A DNA stretch of 64,000 nt from Mixophyes australis (GCA_036250195.1 JAVHZZ010000010.1:83367757-83431756), one strand, 5' to 3'. Shown: positions 1 to 11,450, counted from the first letter of the stretch. Program-made: numbers and translations. The notes: generated by a model from the letters alone, not told the origin.

Positions 1-340
1 ATGTCTGACTACCCATGTGTACACCGACCCAGCAAACGTCTGACTACCCATGTGTATACCGACCCAGCAAACGTCTGACTACCCATGTGTACACCGACCC
101 AGCAAACGTCTGACTACCCATGTGTACACCAACCCAGCAAACGTCTCACTACCCTTGTGTACACCAACCCAGCAAACGTCTCACTACCCTTGTGTACACC
201 GACCCAGCAAACGTCTGACTACCCATGTGTACACCGATTCAGCAAACATCTGGCTACCCATGTGTACTCCGACCCAGCAAACGTCTAACTACCTATTTTG
301 TGTACCTACCCAGCTAACGTCTGACTACTCACTTGTATAT
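1..340. repeat. 35-bp minisatellite, cut by window edge
   Basis: About nine head-to-tail copies of a 35-bp unit, with CTGACTACCCATGTGTACAC recurring at positions 5, 40, 75 and so on. The last copies (after about 235) are more diverged and the array fades near 340. Because 35 is not a multiple of three, the array opens several frames that have no gene-like content. The left end lies outside the window. Confidence 0.93.
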
Positions 341-469
341 CTGCTTGGTCATTGGACTTCAGGTGATAAGACCAGTATCGCAACAGCAAGGTTGTCAGGG
401 AGCAGGGGAAACAACAGGCTAGTATAATGTAGGTGAACGTACGGCTTTAATATTCAATGAACATCATAC

Positions 470-1133
470 TGTCAGATGCCGTTCCCGCTGATCTCCTGTC
501 AGACGGGGAACGGACGTCTGACCTCCCGCTACGGCTGCTCCGGAGTCCTGCAGTCCTCTCGCTTCCAGTCCTCTTCTGTTGCCGTCAGGCGCATTCGCCC
601 TTTCTTCCGTCCCGATGCTAGGCAACGGGACGCCGCTTTCTCCACTAATCACTGCCTCCCTGTGCCTGCCAATCAGCGCCTTCTGACCATTATTTAAACC
701 TGACTCTGGCGCCATTAGGGTGCCAGAGTAACAGGTCTACTAGCCTGTGTTCCTGGTTCCCTTGCTCCAGTCTCTCCTGTGTGTTCTACAGTTCCTGCTT
801 CCTGTTGTGACCCCGGCTTGGCGACTATCCCATTATCTGAGTGACCCATATTGTACTGCGACCCCGGCTTGGCGACTATTCCTTCGGATTTCCCTTGGTA
901 CCGTATATTCCTGATTGGTGTGACCCGGACCGTCTGACCCTTCTACACTACACCAGCAACTGGCTAATAGGACCGCGACCTGCGTACCCAGTGCAGCGAA
1001 GTCCAAACCTCCTTGCGGGAGTCCCTGATGAACACCAGGGGTACGTTAGACTCCGCACCTACTAGTTCAGTAGTGCTAATACCGGTTAGTGTTTTGCTCT
1101 ATTACATTCCTCAAAAAGGCCTACGGCCTGACA
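470..1133 (+). mobile_element. Solo LTR of a Ty3/gypsy-like retrotransposon
   Basis: A 664-bp unit begins TGTCAG (470-475) and ends CTGACA (1128-1133), an exact inverted terminal hexamer of the TG...CA type. It is flanked by a perfect 5-bp duplication CATAC (465-469 and 1134-1138). No internal gag/pol follows, so this is an LTR left after LTR-LTR recombination. A TATTTAAA box at 691-698 sets the plus orientation. A stem-loop (703-710 with 722-729) sits where transcription should start. A phrase containing CCCCGGCTTGGCGACTAT occurs twice (about 810 and 860). The open frame at 841-1065 lies wholly inside the LTR and is not a gene. Assignment to Ty3/gypsy is inferred from end sequence and TSD length. 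Confidence 0.9.
691..698 (+). promoter_or_regulatory. TATA box of the solo LTR
   Basis: TATTTAAA lies 221 bp into the LTR. The expected transcription start about 30 bp downstream falls at or near an ACTCTGGC/GCCAGAGT stem-loop (703-729). The same TATTTAAA core is found in the LTR of the full-length chromovirus in this window. Confidence 0.65.
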
Positions 1134-1138
1134 CATAC

Positions 1139-1830
1139 TAAGTAATTAATAGTTAATAAACCCATACTAAGCTATTAGTATTAAGCAATTAAGATGCTCA
1201 ACAGATATATTCTAAAACAAACATCCGCAATAACATCAAAGCCTAAACACAAGGCATACATTGTTTTATATAATGCCTCAAGAAAATGTTTAAAAGGATA
1301 CATTTTTAGAAAGGAATTATAATATTAGTAGAGATATTAGTAGAGAAGGCTTTTAAGACCGGCATGGATGAAAGTAAAATAATGAATCAAATAAAAAGCT
1401 AAAGGTATAAGGGAGGCTGATGGTTTATGAATAATATAAAACAATCTACTAAGAAGTAAACTTACATTTCTAACACAGAGATACTATTATATATTATTGA
1501 TACATTATAGCTGGACTGGCCACTTTGATTCAGTGAAAGTGCTGAGCCAGCACTGTCATTGTTCATCCAGAATTCTTTCACACAATGATGGAATCCCACA
1601 TGAACTTCAATTATCATTAGATGATCTAGGCTAGACAACAAGCCCAGCGCCATATATCGCTCGGGGACCATATGATAATGGGAGTACATCTATTTTTTGT
1701 TCCAGGTGATGGATTGGATGGACCGGACACATGGACTCCTGGTACACGCTGATTGCCTCACTGCTCAAAAGGCTTTCACCAAATATAGGGGAACTCCCCA
1801 TTGGGAGAACGCAGATCAGCACCAGTGACA
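1139..1830. other. AT-rich spacer, nothing recognised
   Basis: Unique-looking AT-rich sequence following the solo LTR. Short open frames here have no recognisable domains. Confidence 0.5.
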
Positions 1831-1834
1831 AGGT

Positions 1835-2015
1835 TAATATTATTATTATTATTCTTTATATGGCACCACAAGGTTTCCACAGCGACGTAAAAAATACACA
1901 GTGGACCATACAGGGTAAAGCAGTACAGAACAAGACGAGAAAAACCAAGTCTCCAATAGCTCCAAGCATAGCTAGTACAGGATTGGCTTATGTGTGGGGG
2001 CACCCTTGTATTAAT
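1835..2015 (-). mobile_element. L2/CR1-like LINE 3' end fragment
   Basis: On the minus strand this ends in GTGCCATATAAAG followed by an (AAT)n tail (plus-strand (ATT)n at about 1835-1855). It matches in order the 3' end of the long LINE at 15836-18340, where the plus strand reads GGCGCCACAAGGTGTCC against GGCACCACAAGGTTTCC here. It is a severely 5'-truncated copy, a typical product of target-primed reverse transcription. Confidence 0.7.
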
Positions 2016-3790
2016 TAAATGACATGCACTTTTTTTCTTTTTTTAAGGTTTATTGAACATTGATCTTGTTCTTTATGGCTTGAAGTATTATTAGGGTTAT
2101 GCATTATACTTTGCATTGATATATATTACAAAATAGAACAATATTACTGCAATTTTTGCTATTAATATAAACCAACATTCCGGCAATAATGAATACCTGA
2201 GAGTAAAAATTCATACTAATGGTAAGAAGGTCGAAGCTCCCAATAGGAGGCCAGAGATCATTTCCATTATTAGAGTACATTAGACTTAATCGATAATTCC
2301 ACTTTTATATTGACATTTTTTTTGGAAAGTAAATCCCCACATCTCTAGCTACCTCTTACCTGAATGATAGGGGTCCCTGGACCCCCTCCTCTATACAGTT
2401 GGGGTCCATGATTATACTGGGCCAGAGCTGAGCCCTGTGTCTGCCCTGCCTCTTTCTGGTCATCTCTGATCATGGCATAACTGATGACATAACAATAGGT
2501 TCTATGACAAAGGACCACAAAATAAATCACATTACAATGGATCACATCACTGATAACATCACAGTAGGACACATGACAATGGGCAACATGGCTGATGACA
2601 ACTCAGGGAGTAACATAACTGATGCTGATATTCTCATAGTGAAACCTTATATGTGCTCAAAGAAGACTGGTCTGGTGGGAGCATTTATAAGATTATAGCA
2701 GGATGCATAAGGGGTGAAAGGAGGGAGTACCAACCATCGAAGAAGGGGCCACACTCAAAGTTTTATTAAAAACATTTTCTGATGTGCCTCTCCCCATAGT
2801 CGGAGCTCTAGGGACTGTTATGTACAACTATTCCTAGGGCTTTCCCTCTTCTGTGACACAGAAACGGCAAATCACTAAACTCATTATCTTTACCCGGTTT
2901 TCGCCCGGGGCTGTTAGAAACGGAGGAAGTCTGTGGGTTCTGGGAATAGGGAGTACAGACCTCTCACAACTTGCTAACCATTACAGACAATTTAGTAAAT
3001 ATGAGTTAGACAGACAGGGTAATAACCATGAGCAGTGTCAGACTGGGACATGAAGGGCCCACTGGATTATGATGGAAGAAGAAAGAAAGAAAGAAGATTT
3101 TAGACAAGTATTAATTATGGAGCCACCGTTTGTTAAATGAAGGGGGCAACCATATTTTGTTTTTTGAAAAAGTCACTAATATTTTATTATTTTAAACTAG
3201 GTGTACAAATAGTTTATTATATTAAACCAGAGTCGCTACTAGTTTATTATATTAAACAATGTTCTTAGAGAGAACATTGCTAGCCCTCCTTCGGAACTGA
3301 AAATACAACTTTCCCAGTTGTGCTCATAACTTCATCAAGGCTAAAGGGTCTTTCATAAACCTTTGGTAAAATAAAGCTGCATTGTTCCACAACACCAATA
3401 TCCTGTGTACAGTCCATTTACAAACTAAATTTCACAGCAACTTTTACATCCTTGCTTATTTTCTGTTTTACCATATTCCCCATTATTATTATCAGAATGT
3501 TAATTTTTGTTTTTCTTAAAGAGTTAGCAGTCCATCCCTCCCTTTACTCTCTTGATGGAGTCTTTTCCTGGCCTTGGTGTGTTTTTGGAGTATATAATCA
3601 TATTTGCTTAGAAGCAGAACTATCATGGTTTAGATCACTTATTATGCAAGGCCTGCTTAGCAATGTATAGTATGATACCAATCAATCGACTGGTTACATG
3701 CGATCGTGTTGCACCTTTTCTCAATTTCTGTATGCTATATTTACATTAACATTTAAATTAGTTTCCTTTTTTCAGATAAATATGTATTTT
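2016..3790. other. Non-genic stretch, nothing firmly recognised
   Basis: AT-rich sequence with short open frames only. At 3180-3265 a phrase resembling AGTTTATTATATTAAAC recurs about three times, a weak local tandem duplication. A GC-richer patch at 2360-2460 may be an old transposon remnant, but no matching ends were found. Confidence 0.45.
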
Positions 3791-3793
3791 TAG

Positions 3794-4205
3794 CATACTT
3801 GCCAACTCTGCCTGAATGTCAGAGAGACTCCCTGAAATAGGGGTGATCTCCCTCACTCCCTGAAGAGTTTGACATTCACCCTGATGCTGACCCAGTACAA
3901 GACGTGGTTGGCTTCACCATCTGTGGCATGATGACACAGATCAGAAATTGTGTCCTATGTCCATGTATTGATGCCTATGGAGGTGGCCATTTTCATGGAG
4001 ACCAAGATTTAATCAAAGACTGATTGGTAAGCCAACATGACTTCAGTAATGGAGACAGAAATGTAAAAGACACTTCAGTCTCTAGAAATTCATTAGCTGC
4101 TTTTCTCTAAGAATAGCTGCCTACTCTCCCGGAATGTCCGGGAGACTCCCGCATTTTTCTGAGACCTCCCGGGAGAGCAGGGCAACCTCCCGGATCTCGT
4201 CCCCG
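3794..4205. mobile_element. Fragments of the CATACTTGCC terminal-inverted-repeat family
   Basis: The end motif CATACTTGCCAACTCTGCC at 3794 and a second copy of the subterminal motif (CTACTCTCCCGGAATGTCCG at about 4120) match the ends of the complete copy at 8569-8944. Neither has a clear partner end here, so both look truncated. Confidence 0.6.
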
Positions 4206-4249
4206 CAGTAGTTAAGTGGTGTGGGTTGGGGCTTAATGGCGCAAATATT

Positions 4250-4388
4250 GTGTCATCATGGCCTTATCTGTGTGGAGTTTGTATGTTCTCCCCGTGTTTG
4301 CGTGGGTTACCTCTGGGTGCTCCGGTTTCCTTTGACACTCCAAAAAACACACTAGTAGGTTAATTGGCTTCTATCTAAATTGACCCTA

Positions 4389-4432
<44 letters not shown>

Positions 4433-4540
4433 ATGTTAGGGAATTTAGACTGTAAGCTCCAATGGGGCAGTTCTCTGTACAGTGCTGTGGAGTTAGTGGC
4501 GCTATATAAATAACTGATGATGATGATGATGATATTCACA
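4250..4540 (+). mobile_element. tRNA-derived SINE (V-SINE-like), head truncated
   Basis: Contains the conserved SINE body (GTGTGGAGTTTGTATGTTCT, then GGTGCTCCGGTTTCC), a (GT)n microsatellite at about 4393-4432, and the 3' tail ending GGCGCTATATAAATAA plus (TGA)n at 4513-4533. The same body occurs at 11451, 37115, 37498, 47033 and 52131. The tRNA-like head seen in the 11451 copy is missing. The V-SINE name rests on remembered resemblance of the central domain to the fish family; the tail is L2-like. Confidence 0.75.
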
Positions 4541-4604
4541 TAAACTGTAAAATATAGAAAGCCAGTCTGGCACACATAATCCATTTATGCTGCCAAACCA
4601 TAAC

Positions 4605-5467
4605 TAGAGATGCTCAGGCTCGGTTTCCCGAGAACCGAACACATCCGAACTTAGCAGATCCGAGTACTGAGATGAGCCGGCTCAGTACTTTTTTGCACCC
4701 TCAGAAAACGAGGCAAAACGTCATTGTTATGTCGTCAGATCTCGGGAGCTTTGGATTCTATAAGTACCGCCCTCCTTGGCGATCCAGCGCCATTTCACAG
4801 AGGGATACAGAAGGGGTAGCACAGTTCTTGGCAGTCTCTAGTGCAGTTGGGCAGTGTCATAGGTAGAATAGAAAGAGGAGGGGTAGCAGTGTTCTTCAAA
4901 GTCTCCAGTGACATTCAGGAGAGCTCCATTGCTCCATTGCTAATTGTCATTGCTGAAATAGAAATAATAGGTCTGGCAGGCTTGGTCTTCTAAATCTGCA
5001 GTCACATTGTACTGTGCTATATAGGTAACACACAGAGAGGAGAGCTCCATTGCTCCATTGCTAATTGCACCACTTTTCTTTACTGACACTGCTGTGTGTC
5101 AATGTTTCCTAGATGTGCTAGGAACTGCCGTGTGTTTGAGTCATTGCTCTGTCGCTTAGCATCCAGCCAGGTCGCTGCAGTCTTTGTTTGAAAGTGTATG
5201 AAAATAATATTGTGACCTGTGAGGTGGTTAAAATTGAGTGCAAATGACTTGAAATTATTGTTATTGAGGTTAATAATAATAATGTAGGGGATAAAAAAAA
5301 ACAAAAATATGTTATTTGCAAAAAAAAAATAGGGACTTTAGAAAAAATCAGGAACCAAAACCAAAACCAATACACGCAAGGGCGGTTTTGCCAAAACCAA
5401 AACACTAAATTAATCCAGATCCAAAACCAAAACGAAAACCCTAGCACGGGGTCAGTGAAGATCTCTA
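4605..5467. mobile_element. Non-autonomous hAT element, TAGAGATG ends
   Basis: The element starts TAGAGATGCTCAGG and ends with the inverted form (...TGAAGATCTCTA). It is flanked by a perfect 8-bp duplication ACCATAAC (4597-4604 and 5468-5475). TAGAGATG ends plus 8-bp TSDs fit the Ac branch of hAT. No transposase is present, so it must have been mobilised in trans. The flanks are duplicated at 6771-7015, where the site is uninterrupted, giving an internal empty-site control. Confidence 0.88.
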
Positions 5468-5640
5468 ACCATAACACACCACTAGATGGCACTTAAACCT
5501 TACTTGTTGGCTACTGTGTATGAGAGCTTATACATTTCTCTAAAGATTCATTTCTTTTCCATTACATTAAAGGACACATCTAGCCATGTTGTGTATTATG
5601 CTACTTGTTTTTCTTAACGAAAAATGAAATTTTATTTTGC
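5468..5640. repeat. Diverged duplicate of 6850-7015
   Basis: The sequence around the hAT insertion (4532-4604 joined to 5468-5640) follows the same order of phrases as 6771-7015: CAGTCTGGCA, ACACCACTAGATGGCACT, GGACACAT and GTGTATTATGCTACTTG here, with similar phrases there. Similarity is patchy, implying an old local direct duplication or two copies of an uncharacterised repeat. Confidence 0.6.
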
Positions 5641-6078
5641 ATAAAGACATAAGACTTTACATTGACGTGCACTGTGTCGCAGTGCAGCTAAAAGCACAAT
5701 ACTTTATAGGACAATACAAGACATATGGCACAAGACATAACATTGTACACTTACATGAGGGGGAGGTAGGTGAAGGGGGTAAGGGTGGGGAGATCACAGA
5801 CCCGCAGCTTTGTTGATAGACACGTATAAGGGAGGGGTGCATAAATAAAGACGACAAAATTTCAAAGTGTGATGGGGGAATGGGATGCAGGAGGTAAAGG
5901 CACTTATGACCTAGGTAGTCATAAGTGTCATTAAGAACCTAGGCATTTAGAAAATCCCACCCCGGCTGGGTGCATGTGCAGAACTATTTCATGCAAGATA
6001 CGCCAAGCAAATGGCCTTATGCTCGAAGATGAATCAGGCCCCATATGTTCTTACTTATATGTCCTTATCTTAACTACC
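5641..6078. other. Non-genic stretch, nothing recognised
   Basis: No coding or repeat structure beyond a MITE-like word (GATGAATCAGGCC at about 6029) that recalls the GGCCTGATTCATTAAGG ends of the palindromic family. Confidence 0.45.
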
Positions 6079-6086
6079 ATCCCATG

Positions 6087-6139
6087 CAGGGCCATCTTAA
6101 CAACATCATGTGCCCCCGGGCAAAGCAGTGCTTCCGGGC

Positions 6140-6196
<57 letters not shown>

Positions 6197-6352
6197 AAAT
6201 CACTTTTTTTAAAATGTACTCGCTCAGTGACCCTTGAAGTTTTTTTTTTTGCAGGATTATTTATTCTATTTGAGAGCCCTGCCTATGGGGCCCCCTTGCC
6301 CGTGGGGCCCTCGGGCACCTGCCCATCATGCCCAGTGGAAAAGATGGCCCTG
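6087..6352. mobile_element. Short hAT element carrying an (AT)n microsatellite
   Basis: Ends are CAGGGCCATCTT and AAGATGGCCCTG (perfect 12-bp inverted repeat). The TSD is ATCCCATG (6079-6086 and 6353-6360). A (TA)n run of about 50 bp occupies 6143-6194 and creates the tyrosine/isoleucine-rich open frames here, which are not genes. The total length of 266 bp excludes a transposase. Confidence 0.93.
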
Positions 6353-6360
6353 ATCCCATG

Positions 6361-6770
6361 TAGCTGATAAGGGGATGGGGTGGGGCATGGTCTTGAAGGG
6401 GTGGGTCCAGCAATGTGTGTCAGTCTGCTCCAGAGAATTATAAAAAATATTACTGAAAATCCAAAATATTGCTGGCAGACACCAGCTGCTGGTCATGCTC
6501 AGAAGAGCATACTTTGCAACTTTTCCTTTCTCCTCTGAGGGAAATCACGGATGGAACGGTCAGGTGGTAAGTGTGGGAGGGGGGCGCGGCAATTCCCTTC
6601 TGTCACTGTAGCCCCGCCTCCTGTCACAATTCACTGCATTGCCTGGCGAGAAAGTAGGAAAGTATGGAGAGGGGATTTGCTGACTTTCAGTGGATATGCA
6701 GCACCTGATCACTCACTAACAAAAACAAGTTGGGGGCCAAGTGATTGCCAGTTATGCCCCTGCTTAGTTT
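6361..6770. other. Non-genic stretch
   Basis: The open frame at 6551-6961 has no recognisable domain and runs into duplicated non-coding sequence, so it is not annotated. Nothing else recognised. Confidence 0.45.
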
Positions 6771-7015
6771 TTATTCACAAAAACTTTGAAATAACAAATT
6801 ACAGTCTGGCATGCATAATTAATCAATCCATGCTGTCAAATCATTACTCACCACTAGATAGCACTCAAACTTTAGGCTACTGTATTTTAGAATTTACTTA
6901 TTGCTTTAAACATCAGTCACATAACTATAATTCAATTGAAAAGCTATTTCTCATCATCTAAAGGGCACATTTACTCATTTAGTAAATTTAAGGTATCATC
7001 TTACTTGTGCATTAC
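6771..7015. repeat. Empty-site duplicate of the 4605-5467 hAT locus
   Basis: Counterpart of the 4532-4604 plus 5468-5640 segment. Here the target reads TCATTACTCACCACTAGA without interruption, where the other copy has the hAT element between its duplicated ACCATAAC. Confidence 0.6.
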
Positions 7016-7468
7016 TGGAACACAGTTAAATAACATTACGTTCTGGAACCAAGGACTTTGACCATCCACTAGCACTTAGAAAAAAGCCTTCCCTAAAGCT
7101 GGGGAAACACTACAGGTTTTTCACCTGATTATTGTGCCAATCACACGATAAACGACTGTTAGGTCTGATATCGCATTAGTGTGTCCGCTCCTACGATCAT
7201 GTTTTATCATTCCACAGCACATCGTACCGTTTGAATTGATTTTATAAACTGACTAAAAATCACTATGAACAATGGAAGTATGTTGGGGAGATTCTGAGGT
7301 GTGTATGCACTCATGACCGGCAGATCTCTATAGAGATAACAGAGTCACAATCTTATCTGCAGATGGTCATGACAGATGAAGAGCCCAGAGTGAAGGTACA
7401 TTGATTGTACTGAAGATTTTGGCAATGTTGGATATATTCTTTTCCACTTAGCAAGATATATATGCACA
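7016..7468. other. Spacer, nothing recognised
   Basis: AT-rich sequence with no long ORF, tandem repeat or transposon end. Confidence 0.45.
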
Positions 7469-7476
7469 CATATATA

Positions 7477-7877
7477 CAGGGCCGGATTAAGGGAATGGAG
7501 GCCCCTGGGCTAAGGGGGCCTCCACTCCCCCGTGCGGGCCTCCCCCCCCCGCGTGATCTGAGCTGCCTGCGCCCCCTAGTGATCCGAGCTGCCCGCGCCC
7601 CCCCCCCCCCCCCCCCCGCCTTACCTCCTGCCCCGGCGCGCTGTACGCTCTTTACTGAGGAGATCTCGTGAGAGTGAGACTCACGAGATCTCCTCAGTAA
7701 GGAGACTACAGCGCGCCGGGGAAGGACTGCAGTGAAAGTGCTCAGCAGCACTGATTGCCCCGGGGGCCCTTCCCCCCCTGACCGATCAATACTGCTGCTG
7801 AGCACTTTCAAGGGCCCCCTGGATGCCATAGGCCCCTGGGCTGTAGCCCAGTTAGCCCTATGGTTAATCCGGCCCTG
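7477..7877. mobile_element. hAT element, CAGGGCCGGATTAA ends, internal hairpin
   Basis: The ends CAGGGCCGGATTAA and TTAATCCGGCCCTG form a perfect 14-bp inverted repeat. The TSD is CATATATA (7469-7476 and 7878-7885). A GC-rich hairpin at about 7633-7722 (GGCGCGCTGTA...ACAGCGCGCC, with GAGATCTCGTGAG against CTCACGAGATCTC near its centre) occupies the interior. Homopolymer C runs (7600-7620) are likely assembly-sensitive. Confidence 0.94.
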
Positions 7878-8032
7878 CATATATAAAAGGTAAAGTTGGC
7901 TCTTTGCCGTATCTATGGATATTTATCGTCTCTTAGGCTCCGACTGGTTGGCCACTCCTATACAAGAGCCCCCTATTATGCTTGTTTAATTTATCAAAGA
8001 TACATAGGCACAAAAAATAGGTAACATTTGTG

Positions 8033-8139
8033 CAGGCTGGGCTGGGAGACAGGGGGGCATCTGCATTTTTTTCCTTTAAAATAGGCTGCTGAGATGAGTC
8101 TTGCCCTTCCCTGGGCTAGAATTTGCCAGCCCTCCCCTG
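8033..8139. mobile_element. Minimal 107-bp hAT derivative
   Basis: Begins CAGGCTGGGCTGGG and ends CCAGCCCTCCCCTG. Flanks CATTTGTG (8025-8032) and CAGTTGTG (8140-8147) agree at seven of eight positions, as expected for an aged 8-bp TSD. Confidence 0.75.
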
Positions 8140-8147
8140 CAGTTGTG

Positions 8148-8568
8148 GGAGTGGCATCATTCATATATTACAGGTTAAGACACAGCGTTTATAGTAGTTT
8201 GTAATATTGTTGCTTGTGATTGGCCATTATAAATAATGGTGCAAGAAGCACCCACACAGACTGATTGCTACCAAACAATGAAAACTGAGTTTTGAGTGCA
8301 ACTAAGAAAAATAAGTTAAAAAAGAAAATTGTCACCAGCACTTTAATGATGCCTCACTTAAATATTTATTACCCCCATAGATAACCACAAAGCCTGCTGC
8401 ACCCAAAACGACATTTTTAAGTTTGTGTAGAATTAGACTTTAAAGGGGTTATCCCAGTCAAATCAATAATATCTCATCAGTGTTTGTGACCCCCAGCAAC
8501 ATTCATTATTTTATTGATATGGGGTTTGAAGGGTCTGTAGACACTTTTGTCCAGACATCTCTCTTACT
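8148..8568. other. Spacer, nothing recognised
   Basis: No long ORF, tandem repeat or paired transposon ends seen. Confidence 0.45.
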
Positions 8569-8944
8569 CATACTTGCCTACTATTAGGCACTGAAGTCCA
8601 GGAGATCCCAGACAGGGGGCGTAACTAGAGGGCGGGAGGGGGCAGGGCGCGGTCAATCGCATCATTTTGGCCTTGCCCATAGTCTCTAGGCAGCTGTCAA
8701 TCCAATGTTACAGCCTTTCAATGACTGCACATTACTAGAATTGAGAGCTTCATGGCTCGCTGCAGATTTCCCATCCAGACCTGGCTGAAATCACGGGGCC
8801 AAAATGACGGGATTCACCACGAATCGCATTATTTTGGCCAGGTATTTGCCGCATGCGGGAGAATTGCCTGCTCTCCCGGGAGTCCAGGAGACTGACCCGG
8901 ATTTCGGGAGTCTCCCGGACATTCCGGGAGAGTTGGCAAGTATG
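8569..8944. mobile_element. Complete DNA-transposon derivative, CATACTTGCC ends
   Basis: The terminal inverted repeat is CATACTTGCC at 8569 and GGCAAGTATG ending at 8944. Subterminal CTCCCGGACATTCCGGGAGAG palindromes lie next to the right end. Related copies lie at 30356-30614 and 31999-32208, with fragments at 3794-4205. Flanking duplications are not clear, so the superfamily is left open. No transposase. Confidence 0.75.
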
Positions 8945-9933
8945 CTATTACCCTCAAAATGTACGTAGGGATCCTTAGAAAATGATACTATGGGGCCCAC
9001 AAATTTCTAATTATGCCCCTGTCTACAGCAATACACAAGAGAAATATGTTTGTGTTACATTTAGGGTGAAAACCAGAACTTTGTAGGACTAAATGAAATA
9101 ATATACGCATACATATTCTTTTCCGAAGAAGCAGTAGGGAAGGAAAAAGAGAAAATTGGGGTCTACAAAGTGATAATTCTACAATTTGCAAAGATTAATT
9201 CATTTGTTATAATGGCTGAGCCATATTTTTGTGCGATTCTTTTCTATTTATGCTGCACATTTATTACCTTTCATTAAATGTTTATTAAATCTATGTATTG
9301 CAATTCAGCATGAAAAATTAGTAGAGCGTGGAGCAGATATTGAAAAAAATATACGTAATTCAACCTAAGGGAATGATCGCATTGTTAATAGCCTGGAAAC
9401 TCATTAAAGCTGATTGCCAATGTAACAAGTGAAAGTGTAGTCAGAGTGTGATGAACTGACACCTGGGAATCATGTAATGTGTATTGCATATCACATGGTG
9501 CTTTCTAAGTAGCCCACAACAACCACAAATAGGAAGTATAATCAGATAGTATACAGGGCTTTATAGTAGAATTGCAGAGACCAATTTCTCCTAAAAGAAA
9601 CTATGCTTCAGCTAAATTAACAGTTTATAATAATAGAAAATAATAAAGAACAAAATGTGCTCATATTAAAGAACAAATGAGTTGATCAGCAGTAACAGGT
9701 TGTGGGTGTTTTAGAACTTTCCGAGTTAAATTGTGTAACACTATTAAAGTAATTGAAAACGATTGAAGAAACAATTAAAATTAGTTTCAGGGCTCTTAAT
9801 TGCCATAATACTTGTTTTGAGAAAAATTGGAAACCCTAAGGGCTCATTTGCACAAGTGTGTTTTTACATTTTCAGAATTAAAATACACACGGAGGTAAAC
9901 TGCAAACGGAAAATGACTTAAAAGTCATGAACA
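8945..9933. other. AT-rich spacer, nothing recognised
   Basis: No ORF with a recognisable domain, tandem repeat or paired transposon ends. Confidence 0.5.
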
Positions 9934-9938
9934 CTATG

Positions 9939-11215
9939 GGCCTCAGTCATCAAGTCACGTATCTGCTGATTTTGAACATATCGTATGCATAATCACTCTG
10001 CGCATGCCTGGAACCGACCGAAACGTCCGTGAATGTAGTCCTGTTCTGTGTGCCGGCGACTGCAAAGGAGACTTACTACAGCCTATAATTTCAGGGAATG
10101 AACGGGACGCGGAAGGGGTGTTTTGCTGTAGTCAGTATATAGTAGGGGCGTGCCAAAATCAAGCACACGCAGCCACGCCCAATTCAAGCTTTGGCCATCT
10201 CAAAAGTACTTGCTTTTCTGCCGTATCTCTTGCTCAAGCTAAAGAACTAGTCTAAGTTCCGATCACTAGTGATGACAATCTTGTATGCATGCTATAGCAT
10301 GAGTTTGAAATCACGTGCAACTGTAAAGACTTATGTTATGTTCAGTAGACATTGTAAAAAAGTGAAACACTATCAGCGCTCCAAAGAAGCTTCAGTAGAC
10401 ATTAACAACATTCTAATGAATGTATTTCAAGGGAGGGGGAATAACAATAAACACTTTTTACTGTTTTAACATTAATGCCTTAATTAAGATTTTTTATTTT
10501 ATTTTCTGGAGCGTTCTTTTGAGAATTTAAAATCCACATAGTTATTGGCCGCATCCCGCTGTGTCCGGTGTAGTAGAACACAGTACATCTGCCCCCCAAT
10601 TAAAAAGCACACGCATCATGAGATCTGTGCATTGTTGAATTGGGTGGAAGCAAAGCCTAAATATGTGCATATAATCAGGGCCCCCAACATTCCAGGATCC
10701 AGACAAGCCGCAACTGCAGCCACAGGGGACGAAAGTGACAAGAAAAGGTAGGAGAGAGCAGGACAGTGTGTCAAATGTTGTAATTCTAGTGGGACAATCC
10801 CAATTTTTGGTGAGTGTTCTGCCCAATGTAAGGGGCAGGCCAAGACTGTGAACTGTTTATGTACACACTGCATTCTTTCTTACTACACTATGGTGCTAGA
10901 TGTCCTGAAAGTCAGGAGTGCTGGGACATAAGTCACAGCCTGGCGAGTGGGCACTGAACCCTTGTGGAAATGGTGTACACAAAAATGCAGGTTTTTTTTT
11001 CTGTAGGAGGGTGGCCTAGCGCTTTTCACCTGCTAGCCACGCCCCCAATTGTATGAAAACACACTTTTGCGCCGCCGCAATTTTGTTTTACATATTCAAT
11101 TATAAGGGGGGCCCCATGAAGTTGTTGTACCTGGGCCCTGAATTCCTCTTGGCAACCCTGCATATAATATTGAACGTGGGTTGCAATCAGAATACGTGCC
11201 TTGTTGAATCAAGCC
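9939..11215. mobile_element. GGCCTSAKTCATCAAG MITE with a nested hAT element
   Basis: The left end GGCCTCAGTCATCAAG is the imperfect inverse of the right end CTTGTTGAATCAAGCC. It is flanked by a 5-bp duplication CTATG (9934-9938 and 11216-11220). Subtracting the nested hAT (10676-11160) and one 8-bp TSD leaves about 784 bp with no coding capacity. A sister copy in the opposite orientation lies at 36268-36966. TSD length and the GGCCTGA-type end are shared with the palindromic family at 29106, 42253 and 48967. Confidence 0.82.
10676..11160. mobile_element. hAT element nested in the 9939-11215 MITE
   Basis: Starts CAGGGCCCCC and ends GAGG-type subterminal sequence plus TTGGCAACCCTG. It has a perfect 8-bp TSD CATATAAT (10668-10675 and 11161-11168). 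Its interior (10690-10930 and 11030-11160) matches, in inverse orientation, parts of 12209-12670, so it is a shortened relative of the larger hAT there. Confidence 0.92.
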
Positions 11216-11450
11216 CTATGTACAGATGTAAGGAAAATATGTTTAGTATCGCAAAAGCTATTGAACTTCCAGTGAGGTTTTTATCATTTATGGACCTCTA
11301 AACTGTCACTGTAAATTGCAGGGCACAGTACGAATATAACAGACAGAACCACTCCTTCCTTCTCTCACCCCACCCCCATATTTAAATGACCATGTTATTA
11401 TGTGACTTATCTTATGACTATATCTGTGACATTAAAGGTCATACTGATGG

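Noticed and set aside
841..1065. 74-codon plus ORF
   Set aside because: Lies entirely inside the solo LTR.
5974..6367. Tyr/Ile-repeat ORFs
   Set aside because: Encoded by the (TA)n microsatellite inside a short hAT element.
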